From positions 8,384,100 to 8,446,099 of the forward strand of contig NC_049995.1 of the NCBI RefSeq assembly GCF_000003815.2: 62,000 nt of DNA, given 5' to 3'. A model generated the notes under the pieces. It had not been told where the DNA came from and did no database searches. It worked only from the letters and a program-made list of their open reading frames with translations. Positions 49,301 to 50,248 of the stretch are shown piece by piece. Origin of the DNA: Branchiostoma floridae. Lineage: Eukaryota; Chordata; Leptocardii; Amphioxiformes; Branchiostomatidae. The position numbers were made by a program, and so were the translations under genes. How positions within the stretch are numbered: position 1 is the stretch's first letter; each line of letters begins with the position of its first letter.

Positions 49301-50248
49301 ACAAGTAACATGACAGACATTTTTATTATCTTTCTAACACTTAGATGTCAAGAGTATGATGTATACTAGTATACTCGATATCTTTCCATACATAAACCTA
49401 AGAAAATATTTGGGTGCACCCTGTGCACCCACTGAAAGAAATTGGGTGCACAGCTCCAATTTTGGGTGCACCTGGGTGCACATGCACCCAGTATTTCGAG
49501 CCCTGATAAAAGGTAATCCTGATACTGTGTTACATGTAGTAGCTAGAGGGTATGCATACTTCAGATATCAATGTGTCTATGGCATTCAAATGAAAGCTTC
49601 AATGATACTTTTTAAAGTGTCAGTCTTGATGTACCCAGCAGAATTATGATAGTTGACTTCAAGCTTTTTACAGGTCTCAGAACACATAGATTTTTATGGA
49701 GTCATAACTTTATAGCTTTTAATGTTTTATGTACAATCCAAAGGGACAACTGCTCTCTTTAGTATCGTATAAGATCAATGTTATAACTATTTATTGGTTC
49801 AGAAATATCATAAATTACTAACAATGTTCAACAAGCTAGAATACATACTAGAAGATTGAAAAAGGGACACAATTTAAACAGATGTGGATACGATTTATTT
49901 GATCAAGAGGAATGTTCTAAGGTGCGTACAGAAAAAAAAAAAGTATTTTTTTTTAACGTCACTTACTTGAGAATTTCTCTGTATTTGTTTCGTCCATGGA
50001 CCAGAAGCAATGGTCGAACGCAAACGTCTGCAGAGGAGGGAAAAAAGGATATTGATCAGAGTGGACATTTGACACACACACAAATCACACATACATAGAA
50101 ACACACACATACACACGTGCACACATGCATGCACGCGCACACACACACACACAAACAGACAAATACAAACAGACAAACACAATAAAAACAATGAAAGTTC
50201 ACATTCTTAAATCAAAATAAGGTGTTCTATCTTACCTTGGGTGGTTTC
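4276..50248 (-). CDS. KIF13: Kinesin-3 motor protein, KIF13A/KIF13B ortholog (partial at both ends; 31 exons joined)
   Basis: The gene encodes a plus-end-directed microtubule motor of the kinesin-3 family that carries vesicles. Vertebrate KIF13A and KIF13B move endosomal and trans-Golgi cargo; KIF13B binds Dlg-type MAGUKs through its stalk. Joining 31 minus-strand exons gives 3982 nt, or 1327 complete codons, with phase kept at every junction and GT-AG borders throughout. Visible in order: motor (residues about 1-310, with split P-loop GQTGSGKS, switch I NEESSRSH, switch II DLAGSE), coiled coil (about 318-375), FHA (about 405-500), coiled coil (about 535-640), then the stalk to 1327. The family match is strong throughout, for example [31 protein letters not shown] and SWDSSIHD. 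The N-terminal motor strand lies upstream of 62000 and the C-terminus below position 1. The sequence does not show whether this is one pre-duplication KIF13 or an A- or B-type copy; the C-terminal CAP-Gly would help decide. Confidence 0.95.
4503..4880. repeat. 149-bp tandem repeat, about 2.5 copies, with splice-like edges
   Basis: AAAACTGAAA recurs at 4503, 4652 and 4801. Each unit holds a conserved core (GGAGAAGACCAACCGTCCAA and relatives). Read on the gene strand, the core is bounded by an AG after ATACAG or TCCAG and a GT after TCTCCAAG. It lies in the intron between exons 31 and 30. Confidence 0.85.
5112..5264 (-). CDS. KIF13: KIF13 exon 30: [25 protein letters not shown] segment
   Basis: The exon encodes [40 protein letters not shown], then [11 protein letters not shown]. 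It matches EAYIEKYLRSVLAVENLLTLDRLRQ in KIF13B and YTRGVSAVENVLSLERLRQ in KIF13A. It is 51 codons, phase 0. Confidence 0.96.
5643..5696 (-). CDS. KIF13: KIF13 exon 29: VTFEIVSNIP segment
   Basis: An 18-codon, phase-0 exon encodes [18 protein letters not shown], matching GCGVTFEIVSNIPE. Donor GTACAT; acceptor CTCACAG. Confidence 0.94.
6049..6164. repeat. 58-bp tandem duplication
   Basis: ACATTTTCGTCTTCTTATAT and the following 38 bases occur twice back to back, at 6049-6106 and 6107-6164, without differences seen. Confidence 0.92.
6195..6400. mobile_element. Degenerate relative of the TTAA element at 10584-11413
   Basis: Shared words include GAGGGTACTTGGGGAGTTT/GAGTACTTGAGGAGTTT, ACTGAATGCTTTTT, TATCATATAATG and AATATCTATCGGA. 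It matches the right part of the other copy and ends about 18 bp from the exon 28 donor. Confidence 0.6.
6418..6639 (-). CDS. KIF13: KIF13 exon 28: stalk, [25 protein letters not shown] segment
   Basis: The exon encodes [60 protein letters not shown], then [14 protein letters not shown]. It is 74 codons, phase 0. ASWDSAVH...VTVQLSHPADMQLVLRKRICVNVHGRQGF is the vertebrate KIF13B counterpart. Confidence 0.97.
7153..7246. mobile_element. Small inverted-repeat MITE (GCTAGCCTGGGTAC ends)
   Basis: GCTAGCCTGGGTAC at the left is matched by GTACCCAGGCTAG at the right, about 94 bp in all. No ORF. It could fold into one long hairpin. Confidence 0.75.
7354..7424. repeat. 71-bp inverted repeat
   Basis: AGAGTTGTACAGTA is mirrored by TACTGTACAACTCT with more pairing inside (GGGACCA/TGGTCTA). 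Likely a tiny MITE. Confidence 0.65.
8393..8738. mobile_element. TTAA-flanked MITE (AGGCATACTACGGAG ends)
   Basis: TTAA occurs at both edges (8389-8392 and 8739-8742), with AGGCATACTACGGAG inverted at the right as CTCCGTAGTATGCCT. The interior shares AATATTCTAGAACTAAGAAA and the TTGACACTTTTGTGTCATTA stretch with the copies at 21186 and 27745, so it is a diverged subfamily. A TTAA target fits piggyBac- or Kolobok-type transposases. Confidence 0.85.
9570..9712 (-). CDS. KIF13: KIF13 exon 27: variable linker (alternative NAGNAG acceptor)
   Basis: The exon encodes [40 protein letters not shown], then IKYMEKD. This is the low-conservation linker before the SWDS segment. The acceptor reads CAGTAG, so two AGs three bases apart (exon start 9712 or 9709) both keep frame and would add or drop one Val. 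Confidence 0.85.
10010..10065 (-). CDS. KIF13: KIF13 exon 26: stalk, IPVLFLDLN segment
   Basis: This 56-nt exon encodes [18 protein letters not shown], matching PVPGMETHIPVIFLDLN of KIF13B. The donor is GTGAGA. The start base completes a Trp codon with exon 25. Confidence 0.94.
10425..10551 (-). CDS. KIF13: KIF13 exon 25: stalk, [20 protein letters not shown] segment
   Basis: The exon encodes [40 protein letters not shown], then [23 protein letters not shown] is diagnostic for KIF13. The Tyr and Trp codons at its edges are split with neighbouring exons. Confidence 0.96.
10584..11413. mobile_element. 830-bp TTAA-flanked DNA element with ~45-bp inverted termini
   Basis: TTAA lies at 10580-10583 and 11414-11417. 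The left end GGGCATTCCACTCC...GTTATTTTCC is mirrored at the right (GGAAAATAAC...GGAGTGGAATGCCC). No transposase ORF. A short LINE-like 3' tail (AATAAAGTT near 11137) lies inside. Confidence 0.82.
11030..11150 (+). mobile_element. LINE 3'-end fragment (TACAATTGTTGTGCAATAAAG)
   Basis: The stretch around TTTGTACCTCGTACAATTG ending in AATAAAGTTATA closely matches 54720-54842. Both look like 5'-truncated LINE 3' ends of one family. Confidence 0.6.
11750..11815 (-). pseudogene. Second, more degraded copy of the KIF13 exon 24 end
   Basis: The segment resembles the [14 protein letters not shown] end of exon 24, with insertions that break the frame. It still carries a good donor (GTAAGT at 11749) where the exon 24 donor would be. 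It lies one repeat step downstream of the copy at 11872-11978. Confidence 0.6.
11872..11978 (-). pseudogene. Decayed partial copy of KIF13 exon 24 (3' end)
   Basis: On the minus strand the segment encodes [20 protein letters not shown] followed by KHIQQINKE, close to the end of exon 24. It lacks one codon, has TAG where the true exon has the CAG of SYQED, and its donor has changed from GTGAGT to GCAATT. It looks like a tandem exon duplicate no longer spliced normally. Most substitutions leave the encoded residues similar. Confidence 0.8.
12025..12268 (-). CDS. KIF13: KIF13 exon 24: stalk, [17 protein letters not shown] to coiled segment
   Basis: The exon encodes [60 protein letters not shown], then [20 protein letters not shown] and E. 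It matches SRRVQVEVKSVQESGTLPL...RLRRKWLNALTKRQEYLDQQLQKL. Donor GTGAGT. Two decayed copies of its 3' part sit just downstream. Confidence 0.95.
12688..12757 (+). mobile_element. LINE-like 3' tail with (CATTGT)n
   Basis: GGGCAGGAATATGCAATAAA is followed by GATCATTGTCATTGTCATTGTC. The polyadenylation signal plus short tandem tail is typical of L2/CR1-clade 3' ends. Confidence 0.5.
12941..13403 (-). repeat. Four tandem 115-bp copies of the 3' half of KIF13 exon 23 plus its splice donor
   Basis: The word CACCTGTCTGAG (plus strand) recurs at 12941, 13056, 13171, 13286 and 13401, exactly 115 bp apart; the last is the true exon 23 donor. Each downstream copy keeps coding-like sequence for [20 protein letters not shown] and a CAG|GTGAG donor, with intact donors at 13289, 13174, 13059 and 12944. 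Since 115 is not a multiple of three, reading through shifts frame. The copies differ by few bases, so the duplication is recent or homogenised. Confidence 0.9.
13404..13536 (-). CDS. KIF13: KIF13 exon 23: stalk, LEFWVQI/GGIFQLRQ segment
   Basis: The exon encodes [40 protein letters not shown], then QLRQ, matching the KIF13 segment WSEVTRKLEFWVQILEQNENGEY...GGIFQLRQ. The donor is GTGAGA. The 3' half of this exon plus its donor is repeated four more times downstream with a 115-bp period (12941-13400). Confidence 0.95.
14374..14531 (-). CDS. KIF13: KIF13 exon 22: stalk, IEVWGHR segment
   Basis: The exon encodes [40 protein letters not shown], then [12 protein letters not shown]. It aligns with EFSVNITEDFIEHL-GALAIEVYGHK. 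It ends with two bases of an Arg codon; donor GTCAGT. Confidence 0.94.
15119..15289 (-). CDS. KIF13: KIF13 exon 21: stalk, [13 protein letters not shown] segment
   Basis: The exon encodes [40 protein letters not shown], then a tail ending FEHSR. The LSHFVFCKYSFW motif identifies KIF13. It is 57 codons, phase 0. The acceptor follows TTTCTTTATTTCCACAG. Confidence 0.95.
15734..15901 (-). CDS. KIF13: KIF13 exon 20: stalk, GRLHVEV segment
   Basis: The exon encodes [20 protein letters not shown], then a variable acidic and Ser-rich stretch ([13 protein letters not shown]), and ends GGPLTFR. GRLHVEV is the conserved start of the C2-like stalk module. It is 56 codons, phase 0. Confidence 0.94.
15982..16334. 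mobile_element. CAGGGCTC-terminus MITE, TGCAGGT-word subfamily
   Basis: CAGGGCTCGAAATACC at the left and TATTTTGAGCCCTG at the right form the terminal inverted repeat; the flanking duplication is TGAAT (15977-15981 and 16335-16339). Inside are many copies of TGCAGGT or its complement, clustered near both ends. No transposase. CAGGG termini suggest a hAT-type transposase. Confidence 0.82.
16692..16832 (-). CDS. KIF13: KIF13 exon 19: stalk, [16 protein letters not shown] segment
   Basis: The exon encodes [40 protein letters not shown], then [26 protein letters not shown] is shared by KIF13 and the KIF1 group. It is 47 codons, phase 0. Confidence 0.97.
17035..17215 (+). other. 180-bp polypyrimidine (minus strand: polypurine) tract
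   Basis: Almost uninterrupted C/T on the plus strand, such as CTTTTCATCTTCC and CTTTTCTCTCTCTATCCC. On the gene strand it is purine-rich and begins immediately after the exon 18 donor. Confidence 0.75.
17217..17363 (-). CDS. KIF13: KIF13 exon 18: stalk, [11 protein letters not shown] segment
   Basis: The exon encodes [40 protein letters not shown], then VMEQGREIQ. It matches SEPAIQVRRKGKGKQIWSLEKLDNRLLDMRDLYQEW of vertebrate KIF13. It is 49 codons, phase 0. A roughly 180-nt purine-rich tract (transcript strand) starts right after the donor. Confidence 0.96.
17858..17886 (+). repeat. (CATTT)n microsatellite, probably a retroelement tail
   Basis: About five tandem CATTT units. The complement (AAATG)n occurs near 8777-8793. 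Confidence 0.75.
18013..18175 (-). CDS. KIF13: KIF13 exon 17: [16 protein letters not shown] segment
   Basis: The exon encodes [40 protein letters not shown], then [48 protein letters not shown] is a kinesin-3 hallmark, so the match is decisive. Confidence 0.97.
18700..19048 (+). mobile_element. 5'-truncated LINE 3' UTR ending in (AAAC)n
   Basis: The 3' end reads CGGACTCCAGGAAGAATAGC...AATAAAACAAACAAACAAACA, the same design as the LINE tail at 37150-37208 (AGGAAGAATAGCCTCTGAGG). It is in sense on the plus strand, antisense to KIF13, and ends 12 bp from exon 16. The left limit is a guess. Confidence 0.6.
19061..19286 (-). CDS. KIF13: KIF13 exon 16: second coiled coil
   Basis: The exon encodes [40 protein letters not shown], then SSPVQ...YTQWVEE. 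The ALEKQR-MYE-LE-LR pattern is the KIF13 CC2 coiled coil. It is 226 nt with donor GTGAGC. A LINE-type 3' tail ends about 12 bp beyond the donor. Confidence 0.95.
19383..19412 (+). repeat. (GT)n microsatellite
   Basis: About 13 GT dinucleotides, with an interrupting GC near the end. Confidence 0.95.
19929..20018 (-). CDS. KIF13: KIF13 exon 15: linker after FHA
   Basis: The exon encodes [20 protein letters not shown] then EVMMVELMN. The [10 protein letters not shown] stretch aligns with YEYAQMEVTM of KIF13B. It is preceded by a very C-rich acceptor tract. Confidence 0.93.
20729..20841 (-). CDS. KIF13: KIF13 exon 14: FHA domain end
   Basis: The exon encodes [20 protein letters not shown] then [20 protein letters not shown] and [13 protein letters not shown] are the late FHA strands (compare GDRILWGNNHFFRLN in vertebrate KIF13B). 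Donor GTAAGT. Confidence 0.96.
20930..21860. mobile_element. Dispersed AAACCTGTA / GGACCACCTG repeat, interrupted by a TTAA element
   Basis: GTTAAACCTGTA and TCAAACCTGTACTTTGTGA blocks followed by ATAAGGACCACCTGG recur at 20938, 20989 and 21050, and resume after 21737 (GTGACCACCTGTCC). The same words occur near 31660-31790, 58710-58745 and 61225-61285. The TTAA MITE at 21186-21732 inserted into it. Confidence 0.6.
21186..21732. mobile_element. TTAA-flanked MITE (AGGTCTACTACGCAG ends), copy A
   Basis: TTAA lies at 21182-21185 and 21733-21736. AGGTCTACTACGCAGTTATT at the left pairs with the right end AATAACTGCGTAATAGACCT. The interior closely matches 27745-28261, apart from small indels including a duplicated TTTTTGACAC. 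Confidence 0.9.
21931..22067 (-). CDS. KIF13: KIF13 exon 13: FHA domain
   Basis: The exon encodes [20 protein letters not shown], then [20 protein letters not shown] and PMPEA. This is the FHA beta-sandwich core; in KIF13B the domain binds centaurin-alpha1/ADAP1. It ends with two bases of an Arg codon; donor GTGGGA. Confidence 0.95.
22280..22492. mobile_element. TGCATTTACAGTA-end MITE with CGCGGTGGTTT words (copy 1)
   Basis: It ends TTTCTGCATTTACAGTATA and contains GTTCGCGGTGGTTT and GTGGCCACCGC. The left end is decayed. It is one of five copies in the window (also 25138, 29234, 42455 and 48350). Confidence 0.8.
23387..23521 (-). CDS. KIF13: KIF13 exon 12: CC1 end and FHA start
   Basis: The exon encodes [20 protein letters not shown] then [20 protein letters not shown] and [24 protein letters not shown] is the kinesin-3 signature leading into the FHA domain. 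It is 45 codons, phase 0. Confidence 0.97.
23696..23707 (+). repeat. C12 homopolymer
   Basis: Twelve C residues in a row at the left edge of a repeat that runs to about 23937. Confidence 0.95.
23708..23937 (+). mobile_element. Repeat containing a hammerhead-like core (Penelope-type 3' region?)
   Basis: CTAAAGA (23830-23836), a perfect 6-bp stem GGTGAC/GTCACC (23838-23843 with 23849-23854) and AAAAC resemble the CUGANGA-helix-GAAAC core found in Penelope-like retroelements. No ORF remains. The element assignment is an inference from that core. Confidence 0.35.
24046..24156 (-). CDS. KIF13: KIF13 exon 11: neck/CC1 coiled coil
   Basis: The exon encodes [19 protein letters not shown] then [18 protein letters not shown]. 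The TWEEKL...TE segment is conserved in KIF13 (and KIF1) after the neck. It is 37 codons, phase 0, with donor GTAAGT. Confidence 0.95.
24600..24659 (-). CDS. KIF13: KIF13 exon 10: neck coiled coil
   Basis: The exon encodes [20 protein letters not shown], a 20-residue heptad segment at the neck coil that regulates dimerisation in kinesin-3. Phase 0 at both ends; donor GTAAGA. Confidence 0.95.
24947..25114. mobile_element. 168-bp inverted-repeat MITE (TGCTAAACTGGGCTG ends)
   Basis: TGCTAAACTGGGCTG at the left is mirrored by CAGCCCAGTTTAGCA at the right. Inner inverted pairing includes GCCAATCA/TGATTGGT. No coding content. Confidence 0.85.
25138..25330. mobile_element. TGCATTTACAGTA-family MITE (copy 2, opposite orientation)
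   Basis: It starts ACATGCAGAAATGTTCGCGG and carries the block ACCACCGCAATGGCAGTAAG and the CGCGAACTTAAAAC word in the order opposite to copy 1. It lies between exons 10 and 9. Confidence 0.8.
25359..25511 (-). CDS. KIF13: KIF13 exon 9: motor end and neck linker
   Basis: The exon encodes [20 protein letters not shown], then [20 protein letters not shown] and [11 protein letters not shown]. The motifs are the motor's last helix ([12 protein letters not shown]) and neck start. It is 51 codons, phase 0 at both ends. Confidence 0.97.
25947..26061 (-). CDS. KIF13: KIF13 exon 8: motor, alpha-4 to alpha-5
   Basis: The exon encodes [15 protein letters not shown] then [20 protein letters not shown] and [16 protein letters not shown] is the conserved alpha-5 region of the microtubule interface. 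GHKNK is the basic K-loop area typical of kinesin-3, though only modestly charged here. Confidence 0.96.
26287..26460. mobile_element. TA-flanked MITE (CAGTAGAAGCCGCTTAAT ends), Tc1/mariner-type
   Basis: TA is duplicated at 26285-26286 and 26461-26462. CAGTAGAAGCCGCTTAATT at the left is mirrored by AATTAACTGGCTTCCACTG at the right. 174 bp, no ORF. Confidence 0.85.
26656..26789. mobile_element. CAGGGCTC-terminus MITE, TGCAGGT subfamily, short internal deletion copy
   Basis: It runs from CAGGGATCGAAATATT to ATTTCGAGCCCTG and holds CTGCACTGGTGCAGGTAACA and further TGCAGGT words. It is only 134 bp, so the middle of the longer version is missing. Confidence 0.8.
26844..26956 (-). CDS. KIF13: KIF13 exon 7: motor, switch II
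   Basis: The exon encodes [20 protein letters not shown] then [23 protein letters not shown] is switch II and GSNINK is the alpha-4 start that contacts microtubules. The donor is GTCAGT at 26843, chosen because it keeps the Lys-Ser-Leu frame with exon 8; a GT five bases further on would break it. Confidence 0.95.
27454..27588 (-). CDS. KIF13: KIF13 exon 6: motor, switch I
   Basis: The exon encodes [18 protein letters not shown] followed by [20 protein letters not shown] and [15 protein letters not shown] is switch I, which senses the ATP gamma-phosphate. It is 45 codons, phase 0 at both ends, with donor GTAAGT. Confidence 0.97.
27745..28261. mobile_element. TTAA-flanked MITE (AGGTCTACTACGCAG ends), copy B, abutting exon 5
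   Basis: TTAA lies at 27741-27744 and 28262-28265. It is near-identical to copy A, so both moved recently. Its right edge is 20 bp from the exon 5 donor. Confidence 0.9.
28286..28373 (-). CDS. KIF13: KIF13 exon 5: motor, LKVREH segment
   Basis: The exon encodes [19 protein letters not shown] then ILAVTKYE, matching the KIF13 LKVREH-GPYVDGL segment between beta-5 and alpha-3. The donor is GTAAGG. A TTAA-flanked transposon (27745-28261) ends only 25 bp from the donor. Confidence 0.95.
28554..28889. mobile_element. CAGGGCTC-terminus MITE, GGTGCACC-word subfamily (copy 1)
   Basis: The termini are CAGGGCTCGAAATTC and GTATTTTGAGCCCTG. The interior replaces TGCAGGT with repeated GGGTGCACC/GGTGCACCC palindromes near both ends, while the middle is AT-rich. 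No clear target duplication was seen. Confidence 0.85.
28953..29133 (-). CDS. KIF13: KIF13 exon 4: motor, rest of P-loop to LLDP
   Basis: It begins [20 protein letters not shown], completing the P-loop, and runs to [33 protein letters not shown] is the conserved kinesin-3 segment before loop 8. The exon is 181 nt, phase 2 in and phase 2 out, with donor GTAAGT. Confidence 0.96.
29234..29445. mobile_element. TGCATTTACAGTA-family MITE (copy 3)
   Basis: TACTGTAAATG at the left and CATTTACAGTA at the right form the inverted ends. The interior has TTCGCGGTGGTTT, TTCGCGGTAG and GCGGCCACCGC. It lies between exons 4 and 3. Confidence 0.88.
29786..29878 (-). CDS. KIF13: KIF13 exon 3: motor, leading to P-loop
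   Basis: The exon encodes [18 protein letters not shown] followed by [14 protein letters not shown]. It carries the first half of the Walker A (P-loop) motif that binds ATP; the codon for the last Gly is split with exon 4. The donor is GTAATC. It lies across the 20-kb intron from exon 2. Confidence 0.96.
30482..30720 (+). mobile_element. SINE-like element with degenerate tRNA-type promoter
   Basis: TGGCTAGGTGG (30482-30492) resembles a pol III A box and GGTTACGTGTTC (30526-30537) a damaged B box at usual spacing. It is followed by AAAGCACTTAACACCACTTT and AATGGGTACATGACTTTGGT, like the conserved central domain of widespread animal SINEs. The family was assigned from memory, so it is tentative. 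Confidence 0.45.
31292..31650 (+). mobile_element. LINE reverse-transcriptase C-terminal remnant with 3' UTR
   Basis: The 73-codon frame ([20 protein letters not shown]...FVSLCFQKR) resembles the Cys/His-containing C-terminus of LINE reverse transcriptases (DE-HFL-CP pattern). A 3' UTR with GCAAATAAACT near 31628 follows. The 5' part is missing. Confidence 0.6.
31952..32051. other. Assembly gap, exactly 100 N
   Basis: A run of 100 N, the conventional filler for a gap of unknown size. It lies just before the LINE coding frame. Confidence 0.99.
32053..34410 (+). mobile_element. CR1/L2-like LINE ORF2 (endonuclease end and reverse transcriptase), interrupted by an N gap
   Basis: This is a retrotransposon protein that copies its own RNA into DNA. 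It is open from the first gap to the stop at 34410. The N-terminal visible part has the end of an AP endonuclease ([14 protein letters not shown]...GIGHSDH). Next come a linker ([20 protein letters not shown]) and the RT start ([18 protein letters not shown]). After 836 N come [32 protein letters not shown], then the C-terminal [19 protein letters not shown]...SKLDSYW. The catalytic YxDD motif falls in the gap. The frame is the same on both sides of the gap, and about 279 missing codons fits the RT family. No stop codons in the visible parts suggest a young copy. Confidence 0.88.
33039..33874. other. Assembly gap of 836 N inside the LINE reverse transcriptase
   Basis: The N run has a non-round length, so the size was estimated. 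It removes the RT palm region, probably because LINE copies confounded the assembler. Confidence 0.99.
34411..34612 (+). mobile_element. LINE 3' UTR with (GATAT)n tail
   Basis: A repeated block around AACTAGTTTTTAATTG and AATAAAATGGA is followed by GATGTGATATGATATGATAT, a short tandem tail typical of CR1/L2-clade elements. It marks the 3' end of the LINE at 32053-34410. Confidence 0.8.
34800..35430. other. CpG-richer intronic segment with YY1-like word
   Basis: It contains CGCCATGTTGG (34856-34866), GACGGCGATTT and GCAGCGTAACGCGGCCGGCC, in contrast to the CpG-poor intron around it. It could be an intronic promoter, an enhancer or an unrecognised transposon. Nothing here shows transcription. 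Confidence 0.3.
35655..35743. repeat. 18-bp G-rich repeat, four copies
   Basis: CCGGGGGGTATGTTTATT starts at 35655, 35673, 35708 and 35726 (the second and fourth each differ by one base), with a 17-bp spacer after the second. The pattern is two units per 53 bp. Confidence 0.92.
36459..36585. repeat. 64-bp tandem duplication
   Basis: GGTCTGTGCAACTTTTATGT and the rest of a 64-bp unit occur twice in a row, differing at about one position (ACTGTAAG versus ACTATAAG). Confidence 0.9.
36776..37208 (+). mobile_element. 5'-truncated LINE with RT C-terminal fragment and (CAACT)n tail
   Basis: The frame encodes [20 protein letters not shown], then [20 protein letters not shown] and [13 protein letters not shown], like the C-terminal domain of LINE reverse transcriptases (Y-TR...F-Y-LWNSLP). 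The 3' UTR has AGGAAGAATAGCCTCTGAGG and ends AATAAACTCAACTCAACTT. Confidence 0.75.
37211..37542. mobile_element. CAGGGCTC-family MITE, TGCAGGT subfamily, one end lost, reverse orientation
   Basis: From CTGCATACCTGCCCAGGTGC to GGTGGTATTTCGAGCC, it is the reverse complement of most of 15982-16334, including the middle. The left terminus is missing where a LINE tail abuts. Confidence 0.82.
40540..40735 (+). mobile_element. Dispersed repeat with embedded (GT)n and GGGCCCCCTAG word
   Basis: (GT)n is followed by AGCATAACTCAATAACCCCT, ATACTTGGTATGTAGGTAGG, TGGGCCCCCTAG and GTACTGCAG. The reverse complement of 53515-53705 has the same blocks in the same order. Confidence 0.75.
41655..41840. repeat. 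Degenerate ~30-bp minisatellite (AGAACTTAGCACACATAAT)
   Basis: Six loose copies of a unit with AGAAC/AGAAATTAGCACACATAA followed by TGTGTATG or ATGTATC. Unit length varies from 26 to 40 bp. Confidence 0.8.
42455..42667. mobile_element. TGCATTTACAGTA-family MITE (copy 4)
   Basis: It runs from TTACTGTAAATGCAGAAAC to TGCATTTACAGTTA, opposite in orientation to copy 3. It has TGTTCGCGGT, ACCATCGCGAAC and ACCAGCGCGAA words. Confidence 0.87.
43437..43860. mobile_element. CAGGGCTC-family MITE, degenerate, carrying a nested MITE
   Basis: It runs from CAGGGCTCAAAATACCACC to AATTTCAAGCCCTG with only a few TGCACC/TGCAGGT remnants. A TA-flanked element sits at 43505-43594. Confidence 0.65.
43505..43594. 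mobile_element. TA-flanked 90-bp MITE (GGGGTGGGTACCGGTAC ends)
   Basis: GGGGTGGGTACCGGTAC is mirrored by GTACCAGTACCCACCCC, with TA on both sides. The centre holds GGTCCGG and CCGGTCC arms. Confidence 0.85.
44283..45272 (+). mobile_element. 5'-truncated LINE (RT C-terminus) with 20-bp target-site duplication
   Basis: The target duplication CTTATGAAACTGAACTCAAA flanks it at 44263-44282 and 45273-45292. Inside, a frame to 44961 encodes the last part of a [55 protein letters not shown] and [20 protein letters not shown] 3' UTR follows with GGACCACCCTGGATAAAG and ends AAATAAATA. The first in-frame ATG lies in the target duplication, not in the element. Confidence 0.9.
45300..45773. other. Repeat-like stretch containing a hammerhead-like core
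   Basis: CTGACGA (45431-45437), a stem AGACA/TGTCT (45439-45443 with 45553-independent loop, 3' arm 45453-45457) and GAAAC (45458-45462) match the hammerhead core consensus with one extra A. Nothing else recognisable. Confidence 0.35.
46006..47316. mobile_element. CAGGGCTC-terminus element, long copy with GCGCTCCTAA words, nested
   Basis: It runs from CAGGGCTCGTGAC to GGAGCCCTG, flanked by CAGTT on both sides (46001-46005 and 47317-47321). The left end has GTCGCAATGCGACC palindromic words; the right end has TGGCGCTCCTAA and TTAGGAGCGCCA palindromes. It inserted into the TA element at 45774-48202. No transposase recognised. Confidence 0.75.
46180..46304. promoter_or_regulatory. Housekeeping-promoter-like motif cluster inside a nested transposon
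   Basis: In 125 bp there are CCGCCATTTTG (46180, YY1-like), TCTCGCGAATCGCGAGA (46232-46248), ATTGGCC (46259, CCAAT box), TGACGT (46275, CRE) and CCGCCATTATTGG (46292). AAGATGGCG follows at 47463, just outside the inner element. The CpG-dense mix is what one sees in bidirectional housekeeping promoters. Function is inferred only. Confidence 0.35.
48350..48549. mobile_element. TGCATTTACAGTA-family MITE (copy 5)
   Basis: It runs from AACTGTAAATACATTTAAG to TTTCTGCATTTACAGTAA, with TTGCGGTGGTTTCAA and GCAGCCACCGCG inside. It is in the same orientation as copy 3. Confidence 0.87.
49145..49505. mobile_element. CAGGGCTC-terminus MITE, GGTGCACC-word subfamily (copy 2)
   Basis: It has the same layout as 28554-28889 and similar middle sequence. 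ATAAAA flanks both sides (49139-49144 and 49506-49511) as a 6-bp duplication. Confidence 0.88.
49967..50027 (-). CDS. KIF13: KIF13 exon 2: motor N-terminal part
   Basis: The exon encodes [20 protein letters not shown], the start of the motor core in the KIF13 group ([16 protein letters not shown] is typical of KIF13). The acceptor is CCTCCTCTGCAG and the donor GTAAGT. It ends with one base of a Ser codon completed 20 kb downstream in exon 3. Confidence 0.93.
50060..50185 (+). repeat. Imperfect (CA)n microsatellite
   Basis: Interrupted CA repeats with GCACGCGC and AACAGACAAATA variants, directly upstream of exon 2 in the intron between exons 1 and 2. Confidence 0.9.
50236..50248 (-). CDS. KIF13: KIF13 exon 1 of those visible: 13-nt microexon (KPPK)
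   Basis: This is a 13-nt coding exon: one base completing the previous codon, then K-P-P-K, ending phase 0 before TFAFDHCF. It follows a long pyrimidine tract whose first AG is the CAAACAG at 50249-50250. It is followed by the strong donor GTAAGA. KIF13A proteins have RKPPKVFAFD at this point, so the residues fit. No other AG lies between the tract and this one, so a longer exon is unlikely. The preceding exon was not found in the window. Confidence 0.75.

Larger units (their letters stand above)
29879..49966 (-). other. 20-kb KIF13 intron between exons 3 and 2
   Basis: No KIF13 coding sequence was found here on the minus strand. It holds most of the window's transposons and both N gaps. The stretches 37743-40540, 40740-41650, 41840-42454 and 42667-43436 show only AT-rich sequence and degraded repeats that I cannot name. 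Confidence 0.85.
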
